Below are positions 23,579 through 32,677 of a DNA stretch of 64,000 bases, in pieces (positions within the stretch are counted from its first letter, which is position 1; each line of letters opens with the position of its first letter). The notes under the pieces are model-generated. The model saw only the letters and a program-made list of their open reading frames with translations, was not told the DNA's origin and ran no database searches. The DNA is from Microbacterium binotii (GTDB lineage Bacteria; Actinomycetota; Actinomycetes; Actinomycetales; Microbacteriaceae), in contig NZ_CP090347.1 of assembly GCF_021398715.1 (NCBI RefSeq), positions 1,984,001 through 2,048,000 of the forward strand. The letters are read 5' to 3'. A program made the translations under genes and the position numbers.

Positions 23579-25519
23579 GTGAGCACGAGCCAGCGCACCG
23601 ACCCGCTGATCGGCCGTCTCGTCGACGGCCGATACCGCGTGCGCTCCCGCATCGCCCGCGGCGGCATGGCGACCGTCTACGTCGCCACCGATCTGCGCCT
23701 CGAACGACGCGTGGCCCTGAAGGTCATGCACGGCCACCTCAGCGACGACACCGTCTTCCAGAGTCGCTTCATCCAGGAAGCCCGGGCGGCCGCCCGCCTC
23801 GCCGACCCGCACGTGGTCAACGTGTTCGACCAGGGCCAGGACAGCGACATGGCGTATCTCGTCATGGAGTACCTCCCGGGCATCACCCTGCGCGAGCTCA
23901 TGAAGGAGCAGCGCCGCATCCCGGTTCCGCAGACCATCACGATCATGGATGCGGTGCTCTCCGGTCTGGCCGCCGCGCATCGCGCCGGCATCGTGCACCG
24001 CGACGTCAAGCCCGAGAACGTGCTCCTCGCCGAGGACGGGCGCATCAAGATCGGTGACTTCGGCCTCGCCCGCGCCACGACCGCGAACACGGCGAGCGGG
24101 CAGATGCTGCTCGGAACGATCGCGTACCTCGCGCCCGAGTTGGTCACCCGCGGCAGCGCCGACGCGCGCAGCGACATCTACGCCCTCGGCATCCTGCTCT
24201 ACGAGATGCTCACCGGCGAGCAGCCGTACAAGGGCGAGCAGCCCATGCAGATCGCCTATCAGCACGCCACCGATTCGGTTCCCCGACCGAGCGTGAAGAA
24301 CCCGGCGGTGCCGGAGCAGCTCGACGAGCTGGTGCTGTGGGCGACGGAGCGCTCCCCCGACGCCAGGCCCGTGGACGCGGATCAGATGCTGCAGCGTCTG
24401 CGCGCGATCGAGCGCGAGCTCGGGATCGCGCCGCAGGTCGCGCGCACGCTCGCCGTCGGCACGGCCGTGAGCGACGACCGCCTGGACTCCGGCGAACTGA
24501 CCAAGGCCCTTCCGCTCGGAGCCACCGGGCCCACGGCGGTCGCGGAGGACGTCGACAACGCCACGCTGCTGCGCCGGCGCGCGCGTCGACGATCGGTCAA
24601 GGGGGCATGGCTGCTGACACTCGTCGTGCTGCTGGCAGCGCTCGCGGGCGGGATCGGCTGGTGGTTCGGCTCCGGCCCCGGCTCGCTGGTGGCCGTACCC
24701 GCGCTGGAGGGGCAGAGCTTCGAAGCCGCCCAGGCCGAGATCGTCGATCGCGGTCTGCAGGTCGAACGGGCGGACGAGTACAGCTTCGACGTCGCCGCGG
24801 GCGCCGTGATCCGCACCGAGCCCGGAAGCGGTGAGCGCGTCGAGAAGGAATCGCTCGTGCGGGTGGTGGTGTCCCAAGGACCGCAGCCGCACGACGTCGG
24901 CGCGTTGGCCGGCATGACACTGGATGCGGCGACCGCCGCGATGCAGCAGGTGCGCGTCTCCGTCGGCGATCCGCAGTACGTGTTCACCGACGCGGCCGAC
25001 GGTACCGTCGTCGCCGCGGCCGTCACCCCTGCCGCCGGCGGCGACGCGATCGATTGCTCGAACGGCTGCACCCTGCACGAGGGAGACGGCGCGAGTTTCA
25101 CCGTCTCCCGCGGCCCGGTACCCGACGTCGCCGGGATGAGCGTGTCGGACGCGACCAAGACCCTCACGTCGGTCGGTCTGGCGGTATCCAGTGACAGCGC
25201 GTCTCAGACGAGCGAGACGATCGATGAAGGTCGTGTGATCGGGATCTCCGCGCGTGAGGGCGGCGGTGACTGGCGTCCGGATGACACCGTGCAGCTCATC
25301 ATCTCGGACGGCCCTCCCCTGTTCCCCGTACCCAACGTGGTCGGTATGACGCTGAGCGAGGCGAAGAAGACGCTCGAACAAGCCGGATTCAAAGCGAAGT
25401 ACGCAGGCTACTGGGACGCTGCGCCGAACGTCGCGAAGGTCGTGTCGCAGGATCCGACCGACGAGGACAGGATCCGCAAGAACGCGAATGTCAGCCTCGT
25501 TCTCAGCCTGACCGGCTGA
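23579..25519 (+). CDS. Ser/Thr protein kinase with four PASTA repeats (PknL/PknB type)
   Basis: 646 residues. Kinase domain about 14-280: glycine loop IARGGMATVYVA, K48, HRDVKPEN (D142, K144, N147), DFG (160-162) and an activation loop rich in Thr (ATTANTASGQMLLGT). A juxtamembrane stretch leads to one membrane segment (342-364), then four extracellular PASTA units (from about 370, 437, 515 and 580) that sense muropeptides or lipid II. The second unit carries an unusual DCSNGC, likely a disulphide. The neighbours (idsA, Rv2175c homologue) are those of M. tuberculosis pknL, which lacks PASTA units; PknB is the usual PASTA kinase. So it is PknL by context and PknB by architecture. Confidence 0.92.
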   Translation: MSTSQRTDPLIGRLVDGRYRVRSRIARGGMATVYVATDLRLERRVALKVMHGHLSDDTVFQSRFIQEARAAARLADPHVVNVFDQGQDSDMAYLVMEYLPGITLRELMKEQRRIPVPQTITIMDAVLSGLAAAHRAGIVHRDVKPENVLLAEDGRIKIGDFGLARATTANTASGQMLLGTIAYLAPELVTRGSADARSDIYALGILLYEMLTGEQPYKGEQPMQIAYQHATDSVPRPSVKNPAVPEQLDELVLWATERSPDARPVDADQMLQRLRAIERELGIAPQVARTLAVGTAVSDDRLDSGELTKALPLGATGPTAVAEDVDNATLLRRRARRRSVKGAWLLTLVVLLAALAGGIGWWFGSGPGSLVAVPALEGQSFEAAQAEIVDRGLQVERADEYSFDVAAGAVIRTEPGSGERVEKESLVRVVVSQGPQPHDVGALAGMTLDAATAAMQQVRVSVGDPQYVFTDAADGTVVAAAVTPAAGGDAIDCSNGCTLHEGDGASFTVSRGPVPDVAGMSVSDATKTLTSVGLAVSSDSASQTSETIDEGRVIGISAREGGGDWRPDDTVQLIISDGPPLFPVPNVVGMTLSEAKKTLEQAGFKAKYAGYWDAAPNVAKVVSQDPTDEDRIRKNANVSLVLSLTG

Positions 25520-25545
25520 GCCGCACCGCTCCCCCGCATGTAACG

Positions 25546-25581
25546 CGAGAGCCGCCCCGCAGGGATGCGGGGCGGCTCTCG
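25546..25581. terminator. Bidirectional hairpin terminator
   Basis: Perfect 16-bp stem (25546-25561 and 25566-25581) with a GGGA loop, between the convergent kinase and DAHP synthase genes. No long U tract on either side. Confidence 0.8.
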
Positions 25582-25591
25582 ACGTTCGAGC

Positions 25592-26929
25592 TCAGCGCTT
25601 CTCGAGCTCCTCCGCCACGAGGAAGGCGAGCTCCAGGCTCTGCATGTGGTTCAGGCGCGGGTCGCACAGGCTTTCGTAACGGGTCGCGAGGGTCGCCTCG
25701 TCGATCATCTCCGAACCGCCCAGGCACTCCGTCACGTCGTCGCCGGTGAGCTCGACGTGGATCCCGCCCGGGTGGGTACCCGTGGCGCGGTGGGCCTCGA
25801 AGAAGCCGCGCACCTCGTCGACCACGTCGTCGAAGCGACGCGTCTTGTAACCGGTGGGTGTCGTGATGCCGTTGCCGTGCATCGGGTCGGTGACCCACAG
25901 CGGCGTGGCGCCCGCGTCCTTCACTGCCTCCAGCAGCGGCGGCAGTGCGTCGCGGATCTTGCCCGCACCCATCCGGGTGATGAAGGTGAGGCGGCCGGGC
26001 TCCCGCTCGGGGTCGAGCTTGTCGATGAGCGCCAGCGCGGTCTCGGGGGTCGTCGACGGACCGAGCTTCACACCGATGGGGTTGCGGATCTTCGAGAAGT
26101 AGTCGACGTGGGCGCCATCGAGATCGCGCGTGCGCTCCCCGATCCACAGGAAGTGAGCCGACGTGTTGTACGGCGTCCCCGTGCGGGAGTCGATGCGGGT
26201 CAGCGGCCGCTCGTAGTCCATGAGCAGGCCCTCATGGCCGGTGTAGAACTCGACGTGGCGCAGCTCGTCGAAGTCGGCTCCCGCCGCCTCCATGAACTTG
26301 ATGGCGCGATCGATCTCCGCAGCCAGGCCCTCGTAGCGCTGGTTGGCCGGGTTCTCGGCGAAGCCGCGGTTCCAGCTGTGGACCTCGCGGAGATCGGCGA
26401 AGCCGCCCTGCGTGAACGCGCGGATGAGGTTCAACGTCGAGGCGGCCGTGTGGTAGGCCTTCTCGAGCCGTCGGGGGTCGGCGGTACGCGAGCCCTCCGT
26501 GAAATCGTAGCCGTTCACGATGTCGCCGCGGTACGCCGGCAGCGTGACGTCGCCGCGCGTCTCGGTGTCGCTCGAGCGCGGCTTGGCGAACTGTCCCGCC
26601 ATACGCCCCATCTTCACGACCGGCATCGACGCGCCGTAGGTCAGCACCACCGCCATCTGCAGCAGCGTCTTGATGCGGTTGCGGATCTGCTCGGCCGTGG
26701 CACCGGCGAACGTCTCGGCGCAGTCACCGCCCTGCAGGAGGAAGGCTCGCCCGTAGGCCGCGGTTGCGAGGCGGTCCCGAAGACGGTCGACCTCTCCCGC
26801 GAAGACGAGCGGCGGAAGGGTGGCGAGTTCGGCCGAGACGGCCGCGACAGCGTCGGCGTCGGGCCAGGAGGGCTGCTGCTTGATCGGCAGTGAGCGCCAG
26901 TGATCGAGCGGGTCCAAGCTGTGGGGCAT
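25592..26929 (-). CDS. aroG: Class II DAHP synthase
   Basis: 445 residues. Condenses phosphoenolpyruvate and erythrose 4-phosphate, the first step of the shikimate pathway. Class II signatures: WRSLPIKQQPSWPD near the N-terminus, LLQGGDCAETF (metal/active-site Cys), KMGRMAGQFAKPRS, TSAHFLWIGERTRDLDGAHVDYF and TDPMHGNG. Feedback control by aromatic amino acids is known for this class but the sites cannot be confirmed by eye. A -10 box lies six bases before the ATG, inside the end of the acyltransferase gene. Confidence 0.96.
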   Translation of the reverse strand: MPHSLDPLDHWRSLPIKQQPSWPDADAVAAVSAELATLPPLVFAGEVDRLRDRLATAAYGRAFLLQGGDCAETFAGATAEQIRNRIKTLLQMAVVLTYGASMPVVKMGRMAGQFAKPRSSDTETRGDVTLPAYRGDIVNGYDFTEGSRTADPRRLEKAYHTAASTLNLIRAFTQGGFADLREVHSWNRGFAENPANQRYEGLAAEIDRAIKFMEAAGADFDELRHVEFYTGHEGLLMDYERPLTRIDSRTGTPYNTSAHFLWIGERTRDLDGAHVDYFSKIRNPIGVKLGPSTTPETALALIDKLDPEREPGRLTFITRMGAGKIRDALPPLLEAVKDAGATPLWVTDPMHGNGITTPTGYKTRRFDDVVDEVRGFFEAHRATGTHPGGIHVELTGDDVTECLGGSEMIDEATLATRYESLCDPRLNHMQSLELAFLVAEELEKR

Positions 26930-26933
26930 TCGC

Positions 26934-27656
26934 TCAGTCTAGCGACGCCGCGGGCGTGTCGAGCCCGTGCTGCGAGGACGTCGCCAGCCGGTCCTTGACC
27001 GTGGAGGCGTAGACGTCGTCGTAACGCTGCGCGCCCAGGCGCTGCAGGGCGACCATGATCTCGTCGGTGACGGAGCGGAGAACGTAACGGTCGCCCTCCA
27101 TCCCCGCGAACCGGGAGAAATCCAGCGGCTCGCCGATCACGATGCCGACGCGGCCGATACGCGGAAGACGCTGGCCGATCGGCATGACCGTGTCGGTGTC
27201 CACCATCACGACCGGGATGACGGGGACGCGGGCCTCCAGCGCCATGCGCGCGATGCCCGTGCGCCCGCGGTACAGGCGTCCGTCGGGGCTGCGGGTGCCC
27301 TCCGGGTAGATGCCGAGCAGGTCACCCCGCCCGAGCACCTGCAGGCCCGTGTTGAGAGAGCCCTCCGAGGCCTTGCCGCCGGAGCGATCGATCGGGATCT
27401 GCCCCGTCGCCTTGAAGAACACGCGTGTGGCCCAGCCCTTGATGCCGCGGCCGGTGAAGTAGTCGCTCTTGGCGAGGAAGGTCATCGGCCGGTCGATCAT
27501 CAGCGGCAGGAAGATCGAGTCGGCGAAGGAGAGGTGGTTGCTGGCGAGGATGGCCGCGCCGTTTGCGGGGATGTTGCGCCGGCCCACGATCCACGGCCGG
27601 AAGATCGCCTTCACGATCGGTCCGATCACGATGTACTTCATCAGCCAGTAGAACAT
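26934..27656 (-). CDS. plsC: 1-acyl-sn-glycerol-3-phosphate acyltransferase (PlsC type)
   Basis: 240 residues. The NHxxxxD catalytic motif is SNHLSFADS (about residues 40-48), and YPEGTRSPDG is the substrate-binding block. It acylates lysophosphatidic acid to phosphatidic acid at the membrane; an N-terminal hydrophobic stretch (FYWLMKYIVIGPIVKAIF) anchors it. The frame is open upstream, but family similarity starts at MFYWLMKYI (ATG 27656), two bases after the glucokinase stop, so the genes are an operon. Acyl preference is unknown. Confidence 0.9.
   Translation of the reverse strand: MFYWLMKYIVIGPIVKAIFRPWIVGRRNIPANGAAILASNHLSFADSIFLPLMIDRPMTFLAKSDYFTGRGIKGWATRVFFKATGQIPIDRSGGKASEGSLNTGLQVLGRGDLLGIYPEGTRSPDGRLYRGRTGIARMALEARVPVIPVVMVDTDTVMPIGQRLPRIGRVGIVIGEPLDFSRFAGMEGDRYVLRSVTDEIMVALQRLGAQRYDDVYASTVKDRLATSSQHGLDTPAASLD
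26936..26941 (-). promoter_or_regulatory. -10 box of the DAHP synthase gene (leaderless)
   Basis: TAGACT on the minus strand, six bases before the ATG at 26929, overlapping the stop codon of the upstream acyltransferase gene. Confidence 0.5.
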
Positions 27657-27658
27657 TG

Positions 27659-28609
27659 TCAGCCCCCTGCGACCGCCCGGCGTCGAGCCAGATCCGCGAC
27701 ACCGATCACGCCGGCATCGTTCGTGAGACGGGCCACCTGGAAATCGGCGACCGGACGATAACCATACGCGGGCATCGCGGCGGCGAAGGCCTCCCGCATC
27801 GGCTCGAGCAGCACATCGCCGAGCTGGGACACTCCCCCGCCGATGACGAAGCGCTCCGGGTCGAGGATGGCGGCGAGACCGCCGCACGCCGTGCCGACGG
27901 CGACGGCGATCCGGCGAAGCGCCTCGAGCGCGCCGGGGTCGCCGTCCTGGACGAGGCGCGAGATGGCGGAACCGGTGAGCCCGCCCTCCTCGCGGGACGC
28001 CGCCGCGAGGCGCGCACCGATGCCGAACTCCGCGTCGACGGCGATCTCCCGCGCCTCGAGCTGGAGAGCACGACCCGAGCCGTACACCTCGAGGCAGCCA
28101 CGCTGACCGCATCCGCACGTACGCCCCTCGGGGACGAGGCGCATGTGCCCGAGCTCCGCGGCCACGCCGTGGCCACCGGAGAGAAGATTGCCGTCGACCA
28201 CGACGGCGCCGCCGACGCCGGTGCCGAGCGTCAGCATGACGACGTCGCGCAGATCCTCGCCGGCTCCGAAGCGGTACTCCGCCCAGCCTGCCGCGTTGGC
28301 GTCGTTCTCGATGTGCACGCGCGCGCCGGTGCGCTGTTCGATGCGCTCGCGCAGCGGCTCGTCGCGCCAGGCGATGTTGGGGGCGAAGTAGACCGTCGAA
28401 CGCTCCCGGTCGATGAAGCCCGCGGCCGCGACACCCGCCACGAGCTGCTCGCCCGCAGACAGTTCCGTGATCATCTGCGCCACGGCGGCCTCGATGCCCG
28501 CCACATCCGCGGGCGTCGCGATACGCGCCCTGCGGACGATGGTGCCGTGCTCGTCGACCACGCCACCGGCGATCTTCGTTCCGCCGATGTCGATTCCCAC
28601 TGCGAACAC
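27659..28609 (-). CDS. glk: ROK-family glucokinase
   Basis: 316 residues. The N-terminal ATP-binding loop is VGIDIGGTKIAGGVVD; the ROK zinc-binding motif is CGCGQRGCLEVYGSG (about residues 165-180) with the preceding His in ELGHMRL. It phosphorylates glucose or a related hexose with ATP. GTG at 28609 follows AAGGGA; the open frame extends upstream but the conserved fold starts here. Glucokinase is the best fit among ROK sugar kinases; a pure repressor is excluded because there is no N-terminal HTH. Confidence 0.88.
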   Translation of the reverse strand: MFAVGIDIGGTKIAGGVVDEHGTIVRRARIATPADVAGIEAAVAQMITELSAGEQLVAGVAAAGFIDRERSTVYFAPNIAWRDEPLRERIEQRTGARVHIENDANAAGWAEYRFGAGEDLRDVVMLTLGTGVGGAVVVDGNLLSGGHGVAAELGHMRLVPEGRTCGCGQRGCLEVYGSGRALQLEAREIAVDAEFGIGARLAAASREEGGLTGSAISRLVQDGDPGALEALRRIAVAVGTACGGLAAILDPERFVIGGGVSQLGDVLLEPMREAFAAAMPAYGYRPVADFQVARLTNDAGVIGVADLARRRAVAGG

Positions 28610-28780
28610 TGTCGTCCCTTCGTCCGGTAAGGCCTCCAGAAGCTTAGTCGGCGCACGGCAGATCGCCTTCCGCAGGGCCGGAACAAGTCCTCGCGACGCT
28701 CGCAACGGTGGGACTCAGTTCCACGCATGCGTAGACTTGCGTCTCATAGCAACCCGTCCGGTACCGAAGGAGCTGCCGAC

Positions 28781-30616
28781 ATGAGCGCAACAGTGTTCGA
28801 AGTGCCCGCGATCGTCCCCGCCGACCCGCACGCCAACGTGAGCGACCTGCTCGTGGAGCGCGTGCGCGCGACTCCCGACCGCCCCCTGTTCGCCGTACCC
28901 GACGGAGACGGTTGGCGCGACATCACGGCGCGGGAGTTCGAGCGCCAGGTCGTCGCGCTCGCCAAGGGCTTCGTCTCGGCAGGTGTGGCGCCCGGCGACA
29001 AGGTGGGCTTCCTCGCCCGCACGACCTACGACTGGACCCTGGTCGACTTCGCGCTCTTCTACGCGGGCGCCGTCATGGTGCCGATCTACGAGACGAGCTC
29101 GCCCAGCCAGATCGAGTGGATCCTGTCCGACTCCGGCGCGGTGGCCTGCCTCGTCGAGACGGCCGAGCACGCGGCCCGCCTCGCCGAGGTGCGCGACAAG
29201 CTCCCGCTCGTGCGCTCCTCGTGGCAGATGTTCGCCGGCGACCTGGACACGATGGTCACGGCCGGTTCCGCCGTGCCCGGCGAGGAGATCGAGCGCCGGC
29301 GCGCTCTCGCCGAATCCGCCGACATCGCCACACTCATCTACACCTCGGGATCGACCGGCCGACCGAAGGGATGCGTGCTGACGCACGGCAACTTCGTCGA
29401 GCTCGCGCGCAACTCCGCGACCTCGCTGAAGGAGGTCGTCAACACCCCCGGCGCATCCACCGTCCTGTTCATCACGACGGCGCACGTGTTCGCGCGCTTC
29501 ATCTCGATCCTCAACATCCACGCGGGTGTCAAGACGGGCCACCAGCCCGACACGAAGCAGCTGCTGGCCGCTCTCGGCTCCTTCAAGCCGACCTTCCTGC
29601 TCGCCGTCCCGCGGGTGTTCGAGAAGGTCTACAACTCGGCCGAGCAGAAGGCGGAAGCCGGTGGCAAGGGCAAGATCTTCCGCGCGGCCGCGCAGGTCGC
29701 AATCGATCACTCCGCCTACCTCCAGGACGGACGACGCATCCCGCTGGGGATGAAGATCAAGTTCGCCCTGTTCGACAAGCTCGTCTACAGCAAACTGCGC
29801 GACGCGATGGGAGGCCAGGTGCGCTACGCCGTCTCCGGTTCCGCGCCCCTCGGTCCGCGCCTCGGCCACTTCTTCCACAGTCTCGGCGTGCACATCCTCG
29901 AGGGTTACGGCCTGACCGAGACCACCGCGCCCGCCACGGTGAACCTCGCCACACGGTCCAAGATCGGCACCGTCGGCCCCGCGATCCCCGGTGTCGGCAT
30001 CCGGCTCGCCGAGGACGGCGAGATCCAGGTCCGCGGCGTGAACGTCTTCAAGGAGTACTGGCGCAACCCGGAGGCGACGGCCGCGGCGTTCGACGGCGAC
30101 TGGTTCAAGACCGGGGACCTCGGTTCGCTCGACGACGACGGCTACCTGACGATCACCGGCCGCAAGAAGGAGATCATCGTCACGGCGGGCGGCAAGAACG
30201 TCGCGCCCGCCGCCCTCGAGGATCCGATCCGGGCCAACCCGATCATCGGTCAGGTCGTCGTCGTGGGCGATCAGAAGCCGTTCATCTCGGCCCTCGTCAC
30301 CCTCGACCCCGAGATGCTGCCGACCTGGCTGGAGAACAACGGCCGCCCCAAGGACCTCACCCTCGCCCAGGCGGCTCATGACCCCGCCGTCCGGGCCGAG
30401 GTGCAGCAGGCCATCGACAAGGCCAACGCCGGCGTGTCCCGCGCGGAGTCGATCCGCAAGTTCGTCATCCTGCCCACGGAGTGGACGGAGGCCAGCGGCC
30501 ACCTCACGCCGAAGCTGTCGATCAAGCGCAATGTGATCCTCGCGGACTTCGCCGACGACGTCGAGCAGCTGTACCGGGCTCCCGAGGAGACCACCCAGAA
30601 CGTCCCGCTGCCCTGA
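28781..30616 (+). CDS. Long-chain fatty acid--CoA ligase (AMP-binding)
   Basis: 611 residues, FACL/ACSL type. P-loop-like motif IYTSGSTGRPKGCVLTHGN (about residues 186-204), GYGLTETTAP (A5 region), WFKTGDLGSLDDDGYLTITGRKKEIIVTAGGKNVAP, and an ACSL-type C-terminus (ITGLI-like SIKRNVILADF). It activates fatty acids to acyl-AMP and then acyl-CoA, probably membrane-associated. ATG 28781 is preceded by GAAGGAG, with TAGACT at 28732-28737 as a plausible -10. Confidence 0.92.
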   Translation: MSATVFEVPAIVPADPHANVSDLLVERVRATPDRPLFAVPDGDGWRDITAREFERQVVALAKGFVSAGVAPGDKVGFLARTTYDWTLVDFALFYAGAVMVPIYETSSPSQIEWILSDSGAVACLVETAEHAARLAEVRDKLPLVRSSWQMFAGDLDTMVTAGSAVPGEEIERRRALAESADIATLIYTSGSTGRPKGCVLTHGNFVELARNSATSLKEVVNTPGASTVLFITTAHVFARFISILNIHAGVKTGHQPDTKQLLAALGSFKPTFLLAVPRVFEKVYNSAEQKAEAGGKGKIFRAAAQVAIDHSAYLQDGRRIPLGMKIKFALFDKLVYSKLRDAMGGQVRYAVSGSAPLGPRLGHFFHSLGVHILEGYGLTETTAPATVNLATRSKIGTVGPAIPGVGIRLAEDGEIQVRGVNVFKEYWRNPEATAAAFDGDWFKTGDLGSLDDDGYLTITGRKKEIIVTAGGKNVAPAALEDPIRANPIIGQVVVVGDQKPFISALVTLDPEMLPTWLENNGRPKDLTLAQAAHDPAVRAEVQQAIDKANAGVSRAESIRKFVILPTEWTEASGHLTPKLSIKRNVILADFADDVEQLYRAPEETTQNVPLP

Positions 30617-30620
30617 GAGA

Positions 30621-30666
30621 CGGAGGAGGGGCCCGCATCCGATATCGGATGCGGGCCCCTCCTCCG
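30621..30666. terminator. 46-bp perfect palindrome, bidirectional terminator
   Basis: Arms 30621-30643 and 30644-30666 are exact reverse complements with no spacer. It lies four bases after the acyl-CoA ligase stop and four before the deformylase stop, so it serves both convergent genes. No U tract. Confidence 0.85.
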
Positions 30667-30670
30667 TGCG

Positions 30671-31162
30671 TCAGAACCAGTCGCTCTCGCGCACCTCGCG
30701 CAAGGCCACACGTCGGCGCTCCTTGTCGAGCCGGTCCAGGTACAGCATCCCGTCGAGATGGTCGGTCTCGTGCTGCAGCGCCTGCGCCATGAGGCCGTCG
30801 CCCTCCAGCACGAGTTCGTTGCCGTCGAGATCCACCCCGACGACCTTCGCGTGCGGGTAGCGGGAGACGTCGTGCCAGAGACCCGGCACGGAGAGGCATC
30901 CTTCGCCCGTCAGCTGCGGCTCCCCCGAGACCTCGACGAGCACCGGGTTCAGGATGTACCCGATCTCGCCGTCGACGTTGTAGCTGAACGCTCGCAGGCC
31001 CACACCGATCTGCGGGGCAGCCACCCCGGCCCGGCCCGGCAGCTCGACGGTCTCGACGAGGTCGCGCACGAGCGCCCGCACGCCCTCGTCGATGTCGGTG
31101 ATCTCGCTCGCGCGGGTCTTGAGCACGGGGTCCCCGAAGAGTCGGATGGCGCGTACCGTCAT
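30671..31162 (-). CDS. def: Peptide deformylase
   Basis: 163 residues. Removes the formyl group from N-terminal methionine. The three motifs are complete: [16 protein letters not shown] (C89) and QHETDHLDG (H131, E132, H135), ligating the metal. Its ATG overlaps the stop of the MinD-like gene by four bases (ATGA). Confidence 0.95.
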   Translation of the reverse strand: MTVRAIRLFGDPVLKTRASEITDIDEGVRALVRDLVETVELPGRAGVAAPQIGVGLRAFSYNVDGEIGYILNPVLVEVSGEPQLTGEGCLSVPGLWHDVSRYPHAKVVGVDLDGNELVLEGDGLMAQALQHETDHLDGMLYLDRLDKERRRVALREVRESDWF

Positions 31163-32628
31163 GATGCCGCCGCCGCGCGCAGCCCCTCGACGGCGACGGC
31201 GGCGAGCTGGCGCGCCGCGGCACGTGTCGCCGGCTGGAGGTCGCGGAAGGAGATCGCGCTGCCCGTGGCGATGCGCGCGTCATAGGGCACGCGCACGACC
31301 TGACGCACACGCGAGCGGAAGTGCTCCTCCAACTCGTCCAGACGCACAAGCGGCGCACCCGGGCGCGACGCGTTCAGCACGACGACCGCCGAACGCGCCA
31401 GAGCCGTGTAGCCGTTCGTCTCCAGCCAGGTGAGCGTCTCGGACGCCAGACGCGCCTCATCGACGCTGAGCCCGGACACGATGACGAGCGAATCGGCGGC
31501 CTCCAGCGTCGCATCCATCACCGAGTGCACGATGCCGGTGCCGGTGTCGGTCAGCACGATGGAGTAGTAGTGCGCGGCGAGAGCGGCGACCTCGCGGTAG
31601 TCCGCGTCGTCGAACGCCTCTGACACGTGGGGATCGGTGTCGGAGGCCAGGACGTCCAGGCGGGTGTCGTCGCGCGCCACGATCGCCGAGATCTCGTTGA
31701 ATCCATGGATCGGGGCGGCATGGGTTGCGAGATCGCGCACGGTCTTGCCGCTGGGGCGACCCACGCGCTCGGCGAGCGTGCCGCGGTCGGGGTTCGCGTC
31801 CAGCGCGATGACCCGGTCATCGCGGGCGTCCGCCAGCGCCATGCCGAGCAGAGCGGTCACGGTGGTCTTGCCGACACCGCCCTTGCGCGAGAGCACAGCT
31901 ACGAAGCGTGCACCGCCGTCGAGGGGCGCGGCGATCCGCTCATCGAGCGCGCGCCGCTCGCGCGAGCGGCGGCTGTCGCCGAGGCGCACCCGTCCGCGGC
32001 TGAGCGTGTAGACCAGGTTCGGCCACGCACCCTCGGGCTCGCGTCTGGGCAGACGGTCGGTCTCCAACAGGCGATCAGCCGTCAGCAGATCGGCGCTCTC
32101 GCGCTTCGACTCCTCCTGATCGACGCGTCGTGCCGCGAGCGTGACGGGGGCGGGCGTGGCGTCCACGGGTGCCGGCTCGGATCGCGTCGCGACCGTGGGC
32201 ACAGCCGTCGCGGGCGGAGCAGGCGTCGCCGCCGGCGCCGGCACCGGCTCGGCCGCCGCCGCGGGAACACGCACCCGCGTGGTCGGAGTCGCCGCGGCGG
32301 GTTCGGGCGCGCGCACGACCGGGGTCGGGGGCTCTTCGGCCACGGGAGGCTCGATCTCCGCATCATGGACGTCCAGGTCGACGGTGCGCACAGGCGAGAA
32401 CTCGCCCGTGTCCTCCAACGTGGCGATGACGACGGGCTCGGCCGCGGGGACCGTCTCGTCGGCGACGACGTCGTCGTCGAGTCCGTCGTCGTCATCGGCG
32501 ACCGGCAGAGTCACCGCGACCTGCGCGGTCTGGGTTCCGAGAATGTCGATGCCGGCCGCGTCGACGCGGACCGGTTGGTCCAGGATGTCGTCGTCGTGGC
32601 CGGTCATCTGATCGTCACGATCAGGCAT
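31159..32628 (-). CDS. MinD/ParA-like ATPase with long acidic N-terminal region
   Basis: 489 residues. Residues 1-235 are low-complexity, acidic then Ala/Pro-rich, and probably disordered. The C-terminal half is a deviant-Walker ATPase: [21 protein letters not shown] (about 237-257), [14 protein letters not shown] (Walker A' region) and VLTDTGTGI (Walker B region). Such proteins position machinery at membranes or poles. It resembles the actinobacterial MinD-like proteins with long N-terminal extensions, some of which accompany type VII secretion, but no secretion genes are here. It lies 49 bases after pyc and overlaps def. Function not assigned. Confidence 0.83.
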   Translation of the reverse strand: MPDRDDQMTGHDDDILDQPVRVDAAGIDILGTQTAQVAVTLPVADDDDGLDDDVVADETVPAAEPVVIATLEDTGEFSPVRTVDLDVHDAEIEPPVAEEPPTPVVRAPEPAAATPTTRVRVPAAAAEPVPAPAATPAPPATAVPTVATRSEPAPVDATPAPVTLAARRVDQEESKRESADLLTADRLLETDRLPRREPEGAWPNLVYTLSRGRVRLGDSRRSRERRALDERIAAPLDGGARFVAVLSRKGGVGKTTVTALLGMALADARDDRVIALDANPDRGTLAERVGRPSGKTVRDLATHAAPIHGFNEISAIVARDDTRLDVLASDTDPHVSEAFDDADYREVAALAAHYYSIVLTDTGTGIVHSVMDATLEAADSLVIVSGLSVDEARLASETLTWLETNGYTALARSAVVVLNASRPGAPLVRLDELEEHFRSRVRQVVRVPYDARIATGSAISFRDLQPATRAAARQLAAVAVEGLRAAAAS

Positions 32629-32677
32629 GGCTTAGGTACTCCCAACGGGCCGCCGCAGAGCCGGCGCCCACCTCAGG

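Noticed and set aside
23459..25381. 640-codon open frame antisense to the PASTA kinase
   Set aside because: The plus strand encodes an intact kinase with all catalytic motifs; the antisense translation has none.
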